Shown: positions 44,951-53,450 of the stretch, one piece after another
Layout of the letters: each line of letters begins with the position of its first letter
Numbering within the stretch: the stretch's first letter is position 1
Assembly: GCF_009755725.1 (NCBI RefSeq)
Contig: NZ_CP046619.1
Span: forward strand, 1,860,001 to 1,924,000
Source: Diaminobutyricimonas sp. LJ205
GTDB taxonomy: Bacteria; Actinomycetota; Actinomycetes; Actinomycetales; Microbacteriaceae
Length of the DNA: 64,000 bases
Direction: 5' to 3'
The notes under the pieces: model-generated
The model's input: the letters and a program-made list of their open reading frames with translations, nothing else
Told to the model about the DNA's origin: nothing
Database searches by the model: none
Position numbers and translations under genes: made by a program

Positions 44951-45931
44951 TCAAGCGAAGAGCGTGTACAACGCGAACGCGGCGAACGCCGACGGAAGGA
45001 TGGAGTCGAGCCGATCAAGGAAGCCACCGTGGCCTGGCAACCAGGTGCTGATGTCCTTGATGCCGAGGTCGCGTTTGATCAGTGACTCGATCAGGTCGCC
45101 ACCCGTACCGGTTGCCACCATCACGAGGCCCAGGAGCACGCCGATCCACCACGGCTGGTCGATCATGAAGATGGCCAGCAGCACGCCGGTGATAACCGCG
45201 ACCACGACCGACCCGGCGAAACCCTCCCACGTCTTCTTGGGGCTGATCCTGGGAGCCATCGGATGCTTGCCGAAGAGCAATCCGGACGCGTACGCGCCCG
45301 TGTCGGTGGCGACCACCACGGCGAGGAACGCGAGCACCCACCACTGACCGCCGTCCTGCGCGACCAGGAGCACCGCGAAGCTGGCCAGGAATGCCACGTA
45401 GATGAGCACCATGACGCCGCCGCCCAGGTCTTTCAGCACATCGACGAGCGGCGCCCGCCCGGCCGGAGTCACCAGCTCAATCAGTCGCCAGAGGCTCACT
45501 ATCCCGATCCCGGCGAGCAGCACCAGCCACTGGCCGCTGCCGCCCCAGTAGAAGGCGGCCACCTGCAGGGCGACTGTGGCCACTACGACCGGCAGCCGCG
45601 GCACGTCCCGGCCGGCGAACCTCAGCGCACTGGCCAGCTCGAACGCCGCGAGCCCGGCGAGGGCAGCGGCGAAGACGATGAACAGTTCCTTGATCACCAG
45701 CAGGCTGACCAGCAGCAGGCCACCGAGGGCAAGGCCGATGGCGATCGCCATGATCAGGTTGCGACCGGTGCGCTTCTCGATCCGTTGTTCGATCGCGTCG
45801 AACTGAGCCTTCGTCGCGGCGAGTTGGGTCTCCAACTCGACACGGGCGTCCTGGGCAAACGTATCGAGCTCTATCTTGCGGCGGGCGCGCTTGCCTGACC
45901 GGCCTGCCGGCTCATCGGAGCCATCAGTCAT
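44951..45931 (-). CDS. cdsA: Phosphatidate cytidylyltransferase
   Basis: A 326-residue CdsA that makes CDP-diacylglycerol for phospholipid synthesis. It has a charged cytoplasmic N-terminus of about 55 residues, about eight membrane helices, PKKTWEGFAGS and the signature SLIKRDLGIKDISTWLPGHGG with FLDRLDS. It is in the conserved operon tsf-pyrH-frr-cdsA and abuts frr with no gap. Confidence 0.95.
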   Translation of the reverse strand: MTDGSDEPAGRSGKRARRKIELDTFAQDARVELETQLAATKAQFDAIEQRIEKRTGRNLIMAIAIGLALGGLLLVSLLVIKELFIVFAAALAGLAAFELASALRFAGRDVPRLPVVVATVALQVAAFYWGGSGQWLVLLAGIGIVSLWRLIELVTPAGRAPLVDVLKDLGGGVMVLIYVAFLASFAVLLVAQDGGQWWVLAFLAVVVATDTGAYASGLLFGKHPMAPRISPKKTWEGFAGSVVVAVITGVLLAIFMIDQPWWIGVLLGLVMVATGTGGDLIESLIKRDLGIKDISTWLPGHGGFLDRLDSILPSAFAAFALYTLFA

Positions 45932-46486
45932 CTAGACCTCGAGGAGTTCCGCTTCCTTGCGCTTGAGAGCCTCGTCGACGGCGTCGACGAATGACTTGGT
46001 GTTCGCCTCAAGCTCCTTCTCAGCGCGTGCGACCTCGTCGTCACCAACCTCGCTCTTCAGCGCATCCAGGTCATCCTTCGCCTTACGACGGATGTTGCGG
46101 ATCGAGACCTTCGCGTCCTCGCCCTTCGAACGGACGAGCTTCACGAACTCCTTGCGGCGGTCCTCAGTCAGCTCGGGCAGGGTGACCCGCACGATGGTGC
46201 CGTCGTTGCCGACGCTCGCGCCGAGGTTCGGAGCGTTCACGATGGCCTTCTCGATCTCGCGGAGTGCGCCCTTGTCGTAGGGCGTGATGATGAGCATCCG
46301 CGCCTCGGGGTTCTGCATTGCGGCGAGCTGCGCCAGCGGCGTAGGGGTGCCGTAGTAGTCGACCAGGATCTTCTGGAACAGCGCGGGGTTCGCCCGGCCG
46401 GTGCGGACCGTACCGAAGTCGTCCTTGGCGACCTCGACCGCCTTGTTCATCTTGTCCTTGGCCTCGGCCAGTACGTCGCTGATCAC
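45932..46486 (-). CDS. frr: Ribosome recycling factor
   Basis: A 184-residue RRF that, with EF-G, splits the post-termination ribosome. The helical tip pattern [20 protein letters not shown] is visible near residue 26, and [29 protein letters not shown] later. GTG 46484-46486 has AAGGAG 5-7 bases upstream. It directly follows pyrH in the operon. Confidence 0.97.
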   Translation of the reverse strand: MISDVLAEAKDKMNKAVEVAKDDFGTVRTGRANPALFQKILVDYYGTPTPLAQLAAMQNPEARMLIITPYDKGALREIEKAIVNAPNLGASVGNDGTIVRVTLPELTEDRRKEFVKLVRSKGEDAKVSIRNIRRKAKDDLDALKSEVGDDEVARAEKELEANTKSFVDAVDEALKRKEAELLEV

Positions 46487-46536
46487 GGATGCTCCTTATG
46501 CAGTGTTTCCTGTCGGCAAGCTTAGTTGGCAAGCCC

Positions 46537-47250
46537 TCAGTTGCTGACCAGCGTGCCGATGTGGTCGCCGAGAATGGCTTTGGTGACGTTACCGGAGGGC
46601 TCCATGCCGAACACGCGCATCGGCATCCCGTTGTCCATGCACAGGCTGAACGCAGTCGAGTCGACGACCTTCAGCCCCTTGACGAGGGCTTCCTGATAGG
46701 TGATCGCATCCAGCTTCTTGGCGCTGTCATTCTTCCGCGGGTCATCGTCGTAGACGCCGTCAACCCCGTTCTTGGCGACCAGCACCTCGTCCGCCTTGAT
46801 CTCCAGCGCACGCTGCGCAGCGACCGTGTCGGTGGAGAAGTAGGGCAGCCCAGCGCCAGCACCGAAGATCACTACGCGCGACTTCTCAAGGTGACGCTCG
46901 GCACGCAGCGGGATGTACGGCTCGGCGACCTGCGTCATCGAGATGGCGGACTGCACGCGGACGCCGGCGCCCGCCTGCTCGAGGAAGTCCTGCAGCGCGA
47001 GAGCGTTCATTACCGTGCCGAGCATGCCCATGTAGTCAGCCCGCCCGCGGTCCATGCCGCGCTGGCTGAGTTCGGCGCCGCGGAAGAAGTTGCCTCCACC
47101 GACGACGATGGCCACCTCCACCTCGTTGGTGGCTGCGGCGATCTCCTTGGCAATGGCGCTGACGACGTCGGGATTGACGCCGAGCGACCCGCCACCGAAA
47201 GCCTCGCCGGAGAGTTTCAGCAGGACTCGTCTTCTGCGGTGTTCAGTCAT
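46537..47250 (-). CDS. pyrH: UMP kinase
   Basis: A 237-residue UMP kinase that makes UDP in pyrimidine nucleotide synthesis. [12 protein letters not shown] near residue 10 is the phosphate loop, [10 protein letters not shown] and [16 protein letters not shown] are typical, and the C-terminal half has [24 protein letters not shown] ribosome site precedes the start. A strong terminator at 47297-47332 separates it from tsf. Confidence 0.96.
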   Translation of the reverse strand: MTEHRRRRVLLKLSGEAFGGGSLGVNPDVVSAIAKEIAAATNEVEVAIVVGGGNFFRGAELSQRGMDRGRADYMGMLGTVMNALALQDFLEQAGAGVRVQSAISMTQVAEPYIPLRAERHLEKSRVVIFGAGAGLPYFSTDTVAAQRALEIKADEVLVAKNGVDGVYDDDPRKNDSAKKLDAITYQEALVKGLKVVDSTAFSLCMDNGMPMRVFGMEPSGNVTKAILGDHIGTLVSN

Positions 47251-47296
47251 AGGTCTCCCTCTCGAGGCTTGTTACAGATTAGGGGTTTGCGCATGA

Positions 47297-47332
47297 AAAC
47301 GGGGTCCGAGACATGTGTCTCGGACCCCGTTT
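47297..47332 (-). terminator. Intrinsic terminator between tsf and pyrH
   Basis: A perfect 17-base inverted repeat (47297-47313 with 47316-47332) is followed on the minus strand by four T residues from 47299 down to 47296. It lies 9 bases after the tsf stop and before the pyrH start, so it ends rpsB-tsf transcripts, wholly or in part. Confidence 0.92.
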
Positions 47333-47341
47333 CACGGAATG

Positions 47342-48169
47342 TTAGGCGCCGACCTTGAAGCGGGCGAACCCGGTCACGGTGAGGCCTGCATCGGCGGCAA
47401 CCTTGCTCACAGTGAGCTTGTTGTCGCGGGCGTAGTCCTGCTCGAGGAGGGCGACCTGCTTGAAGTAGGCGTTCACACGGCCCTCGATGATCTTGGGCAG
47501 GGCTGCCTCAGGCTTGCCCTCGCCACGGCTGATCTCCTCGACGATGCGACGCTCGTTGTCGACCTCAGCGGCCGGAACGTCCTCGCGGGAGAGGTAGGAC
47601 GGGTTCGCGAAGGAGATGTGCTGCGCGATTCCGCGAGCGGTCTCCGCGTCGTCACCCGTGTAGCCCACGACCACGCCGACCTGCGGGGGCAGGTCCTTGT
47701 TGGTCTTGTGCAGGTACACCGCGAACTTGTCAGCCGAAACGACCGCAACGCGACGCAGTTCGATCTTCTCGCCGAGGATCGCGGCTTCGCCGTCGATCAG
47801 GTCGGCGACGGTGCCACCGGCAGCGGGGGCGGCAAGCGCCTCCTCAACCGTGGTTGCACCGGCTGCGACGACAGCGGCGAGAACGTTGTCGCCGAGCGCG
47901 ACGAACTTGTCACCCTTGGCAACGAAGTCGGTCTCGCACGCGAGCTCGATCATCGTGGTCGAGGTGCCGTTTTCGGCAGCCGCGATCAGGCCCTCGCTGG
48001 TGGAGCGGTCAGCGCGCTTGGCGTTGCCCTTGGCTCCCTTGAGACGCAGGATCTCGGTGGCCTTCTCGAGGTCACCCTCCGCTTCGACGAGGGCGTTCTT
48101 GGTGTCGACCATGCCGGTGCCGAGGCGCTCACGCAGGGTCTTGATGTCAGCCAGGCTGATGTTTGCCAT
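47342..48169 (-). CDS. tsf: Elongation factor Ts
   Basis: A 275-residue EF-Ts, nucleotide exchange factor for EF-Tu. The UBA-like start IKTLRERLGTGMVDTKNALV and the core IELACETDFVAKGDKF are clear. An AAGGA site precedes the ATG. It follows rpsB by 11 bases. Confidence 0.97.
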   Translation of the reverse strand: MANISLADIKTLRERLGTGMVDTKNALVEAEGDLEKATEILRLKGAKGNAKRADRSTSEGLIAAAENGTSTTMIELACETDFVAKGDKFVALGDNVLAAVVAAGATTVEEALAAPAAGGTVADLIDGEAAILGEKIELRRVAVVSADKFAVYLHKTNKDLPPQVGVVVGYTGDDAETARGIAQHISFANPSYLSREDVPAAEVDNERRIVEEISRGEGKPEAALPKIIEGRVNAYFKQVALLEQDYARDNKLTVSKVAADAGLTVTGFARFKVGA

Positions 48170-48180
48170 GAATGGAATCC

Positions 48181-49140
48181 TTACTCGGCGGTCGCGCCGG
48201 TCGCGGGCTTCTTCTCGTCCTCGGTGGCCTCAGCCTCGATCTTCGCCTCAACCTCTTCAGCGGTCTCCGGCTTGTGGACCGGGGTCACCTCAGCGTCGGC
48301 GGCGGCGGCCTTGGCGGCAACCTTCGCGTCAGCGTCGTTCTCTTCGGTCGGCAGCGGAGCGGCCTCAGCGGCGTTGCCCTGCTCGAGAAGCTCGCGCTCC
48401 CACTCAGCCAGCGGCTCGACGGCCGACACATTGCCGGCTTCCTCGGGCTTCTGGTGACGCTGGATGAGACCCTCGGCGGCGGCGTCGGCGATGATGCGGG
48501 TGAGCAGGCTCACCGAACGGATCGCGTCGTCGTTACCCGGGATCGGGTACTGCAGCTCGTCGGGGTCGGCGTTGGTGTCGAGGATGCCGATCACCGGGAT
48601 GCCGAGCTTGGTGGCCTCGTTGACGGCGAGGTGCTCGCGCTTCGAGTCGATAACCCAGATCGCCGACGGGGTCTTGGTCAGGTTGCGGATACCACCGAGC
48701 GTCTTGTGCAGCTTGTCCAGCTCGCGACGCTTGATGAGGAGCTCCTTCTTGGTGAAGCCCTTGGTGGTGTCGTCGAAGTCGATCTCCTCGAGCTCCTTCA
48801 TGCGAGCGAGGCGCTTCGACACGGTCTGGAAGTTCGTGAGCAGTCCACCGAGCCAGCGCTGGTTGACGTAGGGCTGGCCGACGCGGGTCGCCTGCTCGGC
48901 GATCGCTTCCTGGGCCTGCTTCTTGGTGCCGACGAAGAGGACTGTGCCGCCGTGGGCGACAGTCTCCTTGACGAAGTCGTAAGCCTTGTCAATGTAGGCA
49001 AGCGACTGCTGCAGGTCGATGATGTGGATGCCCGAGCGCTCGGTGAGGATGAAGCGCTTCACCTTCGGGTTCCAGCGGCGGGTCTGGTGCCCGAAGTGCA
49101 CGCCGCTGTCGAGCAGCTGGCGAATGGTTACGACGGCCAT
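48181..49140 (-). CDS. rpsB: 30S ribosomal protein S2
   Basis: A 319-residue S2. [24 protein letters not shown] and [16 protein letters not shown] are typical. The C-terminal 90 residues are an acidic Ala/Glu extension, which is usual in actinobacteria. AAGGAGA six bases before the ATG is a strong start signal. It begins the rpsB-tsf operon. Confidence 0.97.
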   Translation of the reverse strand: MAVVTIRQLLDSGVHFGHQTRRWNPKVKRFILTERSGIHIIDLQQSLAYIDKAYDFVKETVAHGGTVLFVGTKKQAQEAIAEQATRVGQPYVNQRWLGGLLTNFQTVSKRLARMKELEEIDFDDTTKGFTKKELLIKRRELDKLHKTLGGIRNLTKTPSAIWVIDSKREHLAVNEATKLGIPVIGILDTNADPDELQYPIPGNDDAIRSVSLLTRIIADAAAEGLIQRHQKPEEAGNVSAVEPLAEWERELLEQGNAAEAAPLPTEENDADAKVAAKAAAADAEVTPVHKPETAEEVEAKIEAEATEDEKKPATGATAE

Positions 49141-49288
49141 AGCCGTTCTCCTTATTGTTCTCAGTTGTCATTCGCTACCGGATGGAGCGAATCCTGGTGC
49201 CCGGCGCGCCTCCGCCCTGGCCTCGGGACCGAGGCTGCGGGACTGAATGGAGAGCGTCGCGTGAATAATCACAACGGGCACGCGTAGT

Positions 49289-49308
49289 CACTCCGCCGTG
49301 ACGGAGTG
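49289..49308. promoter_or_regulatory. Stem-loop in the gap upstream of rpsB
   Basis: CACTCCG (49289-49295) pairs with CGGAGTG (49302-49308). It lies in the 287-base gap between rpsB (minus) and the M23 gene (plus). It may be part of a promoter, leader or terminator. Nothing else in the gap was resolved. Confidence 0.45.
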
Positions 49309-49427
49309 CCGGATCATCGTATCACCCAGTCCGGGCCGCTCCGGTCTCCGCTCCTCCCCCTCCTCGAGCTTTCCCCCGGGGCGGCCCACCTGGCCGCACG
49401 GGTGGATTTCGCGACGACGATGGGCGG

Positions 49428-49994
49428 ATGTCTCGGCTCGTACTTTCGGTCATGGCTGTCGTTGTGGCATCCGTTGTCGCGGCCGTTCCTGCGACTGGGG
49501 TCGTGCCTGCAATTGGTGTCACGCCTGTCATGGGGGTCGCGCCGGCTTCGAGGGCAACGCCCGTCTGGCAGTGGCCGGTGGATCCACCGCGATCTGTGGT
49601 GCGCCCCTACGTGGCTCCGGCTACTCCGTATTCGGCCGGGCACCGTGGTGTCGATCTGCGGGCCACGGATGGCGGAACCGTGTACGCGCCCGCCGACGGA
49701 GTGGTGCATTTCTCCGGGATCGTTGTCGACCGGCCCGTGTTGTCCATCCGGCATCCGGGTGGCCTCATCTCGAGTTACGAACCCGTCGAGTCGGCGCTTG
49801 CGTCAGGCACAGCGGTACGGCGGGGTGAGGTAGTCGGGATGGTGCTGGCTGCGCATTGCGTGCCGGCGGCGTGCGTGCACATGGGGGTGCGACTGGACGG
49901 CGAATACGTTTCGCCGCTGCTCTATCTCGGCGACGTGCCACGCTCGGTGCTGCTGCCCACGCGACCGCTCAGCGCGAGTGTCCGGCTTGGGTGA
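49428..49994 (+). CDS. M23-family secreted peptidase-like protein
   Basis: A 188-residue protein with a signal peptide (LVLSVMAVVVASVVAAVPA) and a LytM/M23 domain. HRGVDLRATDGGTVYAPADGVV has the His/Asp zinc-ligand region. Near the end the usual HxHxG motif is CVHMGVR: the first His is Cys. This is a common actinobacterial variation, and loss of activity is possible. It could be a wall hydrolase or its activator. It is convergent with xerC. Confidence 0.8.
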   Translation: MSRLVLSVMAVVVASVVAAVPATGVVPAIGVTPVMGVAPASRATPVWQWPVDPPRSVVRPYVAPATPYSAGHRGVDLRATDGGTVYAPADGVVHFSGIVVDRPVLSIRHPGGLISSYEPVESALASGTAVRRGEVVGMVLAAHCVPAACVHMGVRLDGEYVSPLLYLGDVPRSVLLPTRPLSASVRLG

Positions 49995-50148
49995 CGCTGT
50001 CCCGGCCGGCGAGGTCGTGTCTGACCGTGCGGAGAAAGCCGGTCAGTACGTCGATCTTGTCGCCGTAACGGGCAGCAAGAGCTTCAACCAGTGGTTCGCG
50101 TGCCGCCTCCGCGCGCTCCGCCAGGTCACGGCCTACGGGCGAGAACGT
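49969..50148 (-). pseudogene. Fragment of a MarR-type regulator
   Basis: An open stretch of 59 codons without a good start reads FSPVGRDLAERAEAAREPLV then EALAARYGDKIDVLTGFLR; this is the C-terminal half of a MarR-family regulator (usual LTxxGRxLAERA wing and last helices). A stop codon closes the frame immediately upstream. The N-terminal helix-turn-helix is missing. It overlaps the end of the M23 gene by 26 bases, on the other strand. Confidence 0.55.
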
Positions 50149-50161
50149 TCACCTCCTCCGC

Positions 50162-50230
50162 CTGGCGCTAGTGTTTCGGCGCGGCGCGTCAGAAAACTTC
50201 ACCCGCGCAGAGCCGAAACACTAGCGCCAG
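50162..50230. repeat. 19-bp inverted repeat near xerC
   Basis: A perfect 19-base arm (50162-50180, CTGGCGCTAGTGTTTCGGC) is repeated inverted at 50212-50230, with a 31-base centre. It lies between the MarR remnant and the xerC stop. It could be a terminator-like hairpin or the ends of a tiny inserted element. Confidence 0.85.
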
Positions 50231-50275
50231 TCGTTTGGGTGCGGGCAGGCTCAGGCACGCGGGGTGCGAGCAGAG

Positions 50276-51178
50276 TCAGGCGCGCGGGTGCGCGGCGGCG
50301 TAACTCTGCTTCAGCCGGTCCATCGACACGTGCGTGTAGATCTGGGTGGTGCCGAGGCTGGCGTGGCCGAGCATCTCCTGCACGGCACGGAGGTCGGCAC
50401 CGCCGTCGAGCAGGTGTGTCGCGGCCGTGTGCCGCAGCGCGTGCGGACCGGCCGGTCCGCTGCCCGGCACCGCTTCGAGCAGGCTGGCGACCAGGCGGTA
50501 CACAGTGCGAGTCCCCAGCCTGCCACCGCGAGTGCCGAGGAACAGCGCGTCGGTGGGGCCGTTCAGCAATTCCGGGCGGCCGCGATGCAGGTAGTCATCG
50601 AGAGCCCTGAGCGCCGGCACCCCGAACGGCACGACGCGTTGCTTCGAGCCCTTACCGGTCACCCGAACGGTCAGACGGGACCGGTCCAGATCGCCGAGGT
50701 CGAGTCCGGTCAGCTCGCTCACCCGGAGCGCCGAGGCGTAGAGCAGTTCGATGACGGCAAGATCGCGGATGGCACCCGGGTCTCCGGTGTCCGCGCGCAT
50801 GGCAAGCGAGTCAATCAGGCCATCGATCTGGTCGCGGGTCAGCACGCGAGGCAGGTGACGCTCGGGTTTCGGCGCGCGAAGTCGGGCGGCGGCATCCGTC
50901 TCGGCATAACCGGAACGGACCAACCAGCCGCTGAACCCGCGGGCGGCAGCCGACCGGCGTGCGAGGCTCGCCTTGGCGAGTCCAGCCTGCGAGCTGTGCC
51001 ACAGCCAGTCACGGAACAGTTCCAGGTCGGCAGCCCCGCTGTCGACGACGCCACGGCCGGCGGCGAACTCGGCAAACTGGGCCAGATCGGACCGATACGA
51101 ACGGATCGTGTGCGCGCTCAGCCCTCGCTCGACGGCGAGGTGCTCGGCGAATCGGTCGATCGCGTGCAGCAGTTCCAC
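50276..51178 (-). CDS. xerC: Tyrosine recombinase XerC-like
   Basis: A 300-residue site-specific recombinase for resolving chromosome dimers. The core-binding domain (about 1-95) is followed by the catalytic domain with SALRVSEL (Arg I), HALRHTAATHLL (HxxR) and LGHASLGTTQIYTHV (His and nucleophile Tyr). The GTG start at 51176-51178, after GGGGGA, gives the normal length; a longer upstream frame is antisense to the next gene. Resident housekeeping function is likely from its place beside dprA and rpsB. Confidence 0.92.
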   Translation of the reverse strand: MELLHAIDRFAEHLAVERGLSAHTIRSYRSDLAQFAEFAAGRGVVDSGAADLELFRDWLWHSSQAGLAKASLARRSAAARGFSGWLVRSGYAETDAAARLRAPKPERHLPRVLTRDQIDGLIDSLAMRADTGDPGAIRDLAVIELLYASALRVSELTGLDLGDLDRSRLTVRVTGKGSKQRVVPFGVPALRALDDYLHRGRPELLNGPTDALFLGTRGGRLGTRTVYRLVASLLEAVPGSGPAGPHALRHTAATHLLDGGADLRAVQEMLGHASLGTTQIYTHVSMDRLKQSYAAAHPRA

Positions 51179-51194
51179 TCCCCCATCGTGCGCG

Positions 51195-52166
51195 CTATTC
51201 CGGGATCGGGGCGGCAGGCGCTCCGGCCTGGGCGGCGTCGGCCCGGGCAGCGTCGGCCATGCTGAACGTCGAGCGCTTGCTCGACAACTGCTCGCGGCGC
51301 TCGGCCGGGTCCAGCGCTTCGACCGCAGCGCGCGCCGCAGCCGGCCAGCCGGCAATCTCGGCGTACTCGCCAACCGGCACGATCGTGTGCACGACACGGT
51401 CGGCGTAGACGTGAACCAGGGTGAACGACTGGCCGCCATCCACGCCAGACAACAGCCGGTCAGCGGACGCCGCCGCATCCAGTGTGTAACAGGTGGCGGC
51501 AGCCACCGACACCGGGATGCCGGCGAACAGGCTGTGGCTGGCGTGGTGCAGGTGGCCACCGAGGATGGCCCGGATGTCACTGCCTTCGACCACCGCGGCC
51601 AGACGGTCCTGACCCTCAAGCTCGAGGGCCGCCATGATCTCCACGGCTACCGGGATCGGCGGATGGTGCAGCGCGAGGATGGTGCCCTCGGGGGCCGGCG
51701 TCGCCAGTTCGTCGCGCAACCACTGCAGTTGGCCGTCGGAGAGTTCGCCGTGGTGGTAGCCGGGCACGGTGCTGTCGAGGCTGATCACCCGGAGCCCACC
51801 GAGCCGGTACACCCGGTCCTGCGGGGCATCCGTCTCGGGCTCACCGTGCAGCAGGCTCGCGAACGCGGCCCGCTCGTCATGGTTGCCCATCACCCAGATC
51901 ACCTGCGCGCCGATCCGTTCCGCAACCGGCTCGACGACCTCCCGAAGCCGCCCGTAGGCGTCCGGCTCAGCCAGGTCGGCGAGGTCGCCGGTGAACAGCA
52001 GCGCTTCCGGGCGGATGCCAGAGCGTTCCAGGTGCGCGAGCGCTCGCTCGAGGTTGCGTTCAACGTTGACGGCACCGTACAGCGGCCGGGAGCCACCGAG
52101 GAAGTGGGTGTCGCTCAGGTGGACGAGGGTGTGCACGGGCGCGGGATATTGTCCGAGTTGGATCAC
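51195..52166 (-). CDS. Metallophosphoesterase, cyclic-nucleotide type
   Basis: A 323-residue calcineurin-like phosphoesterase. The metal-binding motifs are clear: LSDTHFLG, TGDLAD, MGNHDER, LALHHPPI and GGHLHHASH. The layout is like CpdA/Rv0805, which hydrolyse cyclic nucleotides. Substrate is not proven. It is upstream of xerC and downstream of dprA, on the same strand. Confidence 0.87.
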   Translation of the reverse strand: MIQLGQYPAPVHTLVHLSDTHFLGGSRPLYGAVNVERNLERALAHLERSGIRPEALLFTGDLADLAEPDAYGRLREVVEPVAERIGAQVIWVMGNHDERAAFASLLHGEPETDAPQDRVYRLGGLRVISLDSTVPGYHHGELSDGQLQWLRDELATPAPEGTILALHHPPIPVAVEIMAALELEGQDRLAAVVEGSDIRAILGGHLHHASHSLFAGIPVSVAAATCYTLDAAASADRLLSGVDGGQSFTLVHVYADRVVHTIVPVGEYAEIAGWPAAARAAVEALDPAERREQLSSKRSTFSMADAARADAAQAGAPAAPIPE

Positions 52167-52223
52167 GCGACCACCCTAAGCGTTCGCACCGACGTTGGGC
52201 GGTCACACCCCAACGCCGGGCCG

Positions 52224-53450
52224 TCACCCCGACGCTCGGGCGACGCGCACCCAGCCGGTCGGGCGTTCCTGCACCTCCCCCGTGAGTTCCAGCATGCCGA
52301 GCGTTGATTGCACGCTCGCCATCGACAGCCCGGACCGCACCGCGACATCGGACGCAGGTCTGGCCGAGCGGGTGCTGAGCGCGTCCAGCACACGCACCAC
52401 CTCCGGATTCTGGCCGCCTCCCGCAGCGGCGGCGACCATGGGAGCGTCAAACGACGGGTGCAGTTGCGCCATCTCCTCGGCATTGGTCACGCAGACGGCG
52501 TCATACTCGCGGATCAGCCGGTGGCAGCCGGCCGAGGCGGCACTCGTGACCGGTCCCGGAACGGCACCCAATGCTCGCCCGAGCGCCGCGGCGTGGCCGG
52601 CCGTGTTCAACGATCCCGATCGCCAGCCCGCCTCGATCACCACGGTCGCCTGGCTGAGAGCGGCTATCAACCTGTTTCGTTGTAAAAAGCGCCACTTAGT
52701 CGGCGCCGTCCCGCAGGGCACCTCCGAAAGCACCGCCCCGGAGTGGGCGATTCGGGTCAGCAGGGACTCGTGACCGGTCGGATAGAACCGGTCGAGTCCT
52801 CCGGCGAGGATCGCGACAGTGGAGCCACGACCCGCGAGTGCGGCATGATGGGCGGCTCCGTCGATGCCGTATGCGGCACCGGAGACGATCGCGAAGCCGC
52901 GGTCGACCAGTCCGCCGGTGGCATCGACCGCGACGCTCTCGCCGTACCCGGTCGCGGCTCGGGCGCCGACGATCGCGATCGACCGCTCAAGCGGTGCAAG
53001 AGCGTGCTCGGCGCCGCGCAGCCACAGCGCGTGGGGAGCGTGCGGACCGAGATCGTCCAATCCGGTCGGCCATACCCGGTCATCGGGCGCGAGCAGCCGC
53101 AGGCCGTAGCGCACAGCCTGTTTGAGCGAGTCGAGCACCGCACTGGCGTCGATCCGCGGGCGCCATCGCGCAAGCGCCTCATGCACCGCATCCGGGGTCA
53201 CGATGATCCCCGACTCAGTGAGCATCGCGGTGATCCGCTCCACCGGCCAGCCGGTGACGAGAGCCTCGAGCGCGACGGCCGGTCCTTGCACGGCGATCAG
53301 CTCGCCCGCATGGCCATCGCCGGGCTCGGCGATCCCCATCCAGGCAACCCGTGCCAGTCGGTCAAGGAGTTCGGTGCGCTCCAGGTCATCGCGGGTGACA
53401 GTACGCACGAGCGGGGCGACCTCGGCCTCGCGCAATCCGAAGATGGTCAT
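52224..53450 (-). CDS. dprA: DNA-processing protein DprA
   Basis: A 408-residue DprA that loads RecA on incoming single-stranded DNA. The central Rossmann-like domain has GARAATGYG, SGAAYGIDGAAH, ILAGGLDRFYP and LRNRLIAALSQ-like RFLQRNRLIAAL. An N-terminal helical extension and a C-terminal winged helix flank it. It overlaps the comM-like gene by four bases, as is usual in actinobacteria. Confidence 0.93.
   Translation of the reverse strand: MTIFGLREAEVAPLVRTVTRDDLERTELLDRLARVAWMGIAEPGDGHAGELIAVQGPAVALEALVTGWPVERITAMLTESGIIVTPDAVHEALARWRPRIDASAVLDSLKQAVRYGLRLLAPDDRVWPTGLDDLGPHAPHALWLRGAEHALAPLERSIAIVGARAATGYGESVAVDATGGLVDRGFAIVSGAAYGIDGAAHHAALAGRGSTVAILAGGLDRFYPTGHESLLTRIAHSGAVLSEVPCGTAPTKWRFLQRNRLIAALSQATVVIEAGWRSGSLNTAGHAAALGRALGAVPGPVTSAASAGCHRLIREYDAVCVTNAEEMAQLHPSFDAPMVAAAAGGGQNPEVVRVLDALSTRSARPASDVAVRSGLSMASVQSTLGMLELTGEVQERPTGWVRVARASG

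Noticed and set aside
50276-51178. Phage or integrative-element integrase
   Set aside because: Gene order with dprA, the comM-like gene and rpsB is the resident chromosomal order, and there are no phage genes around it.
51179-51619. Long N-terminal extension of xerC
   Set aside because: It is antisense-like and has no recombinase features; normal family length is reached from 51178.
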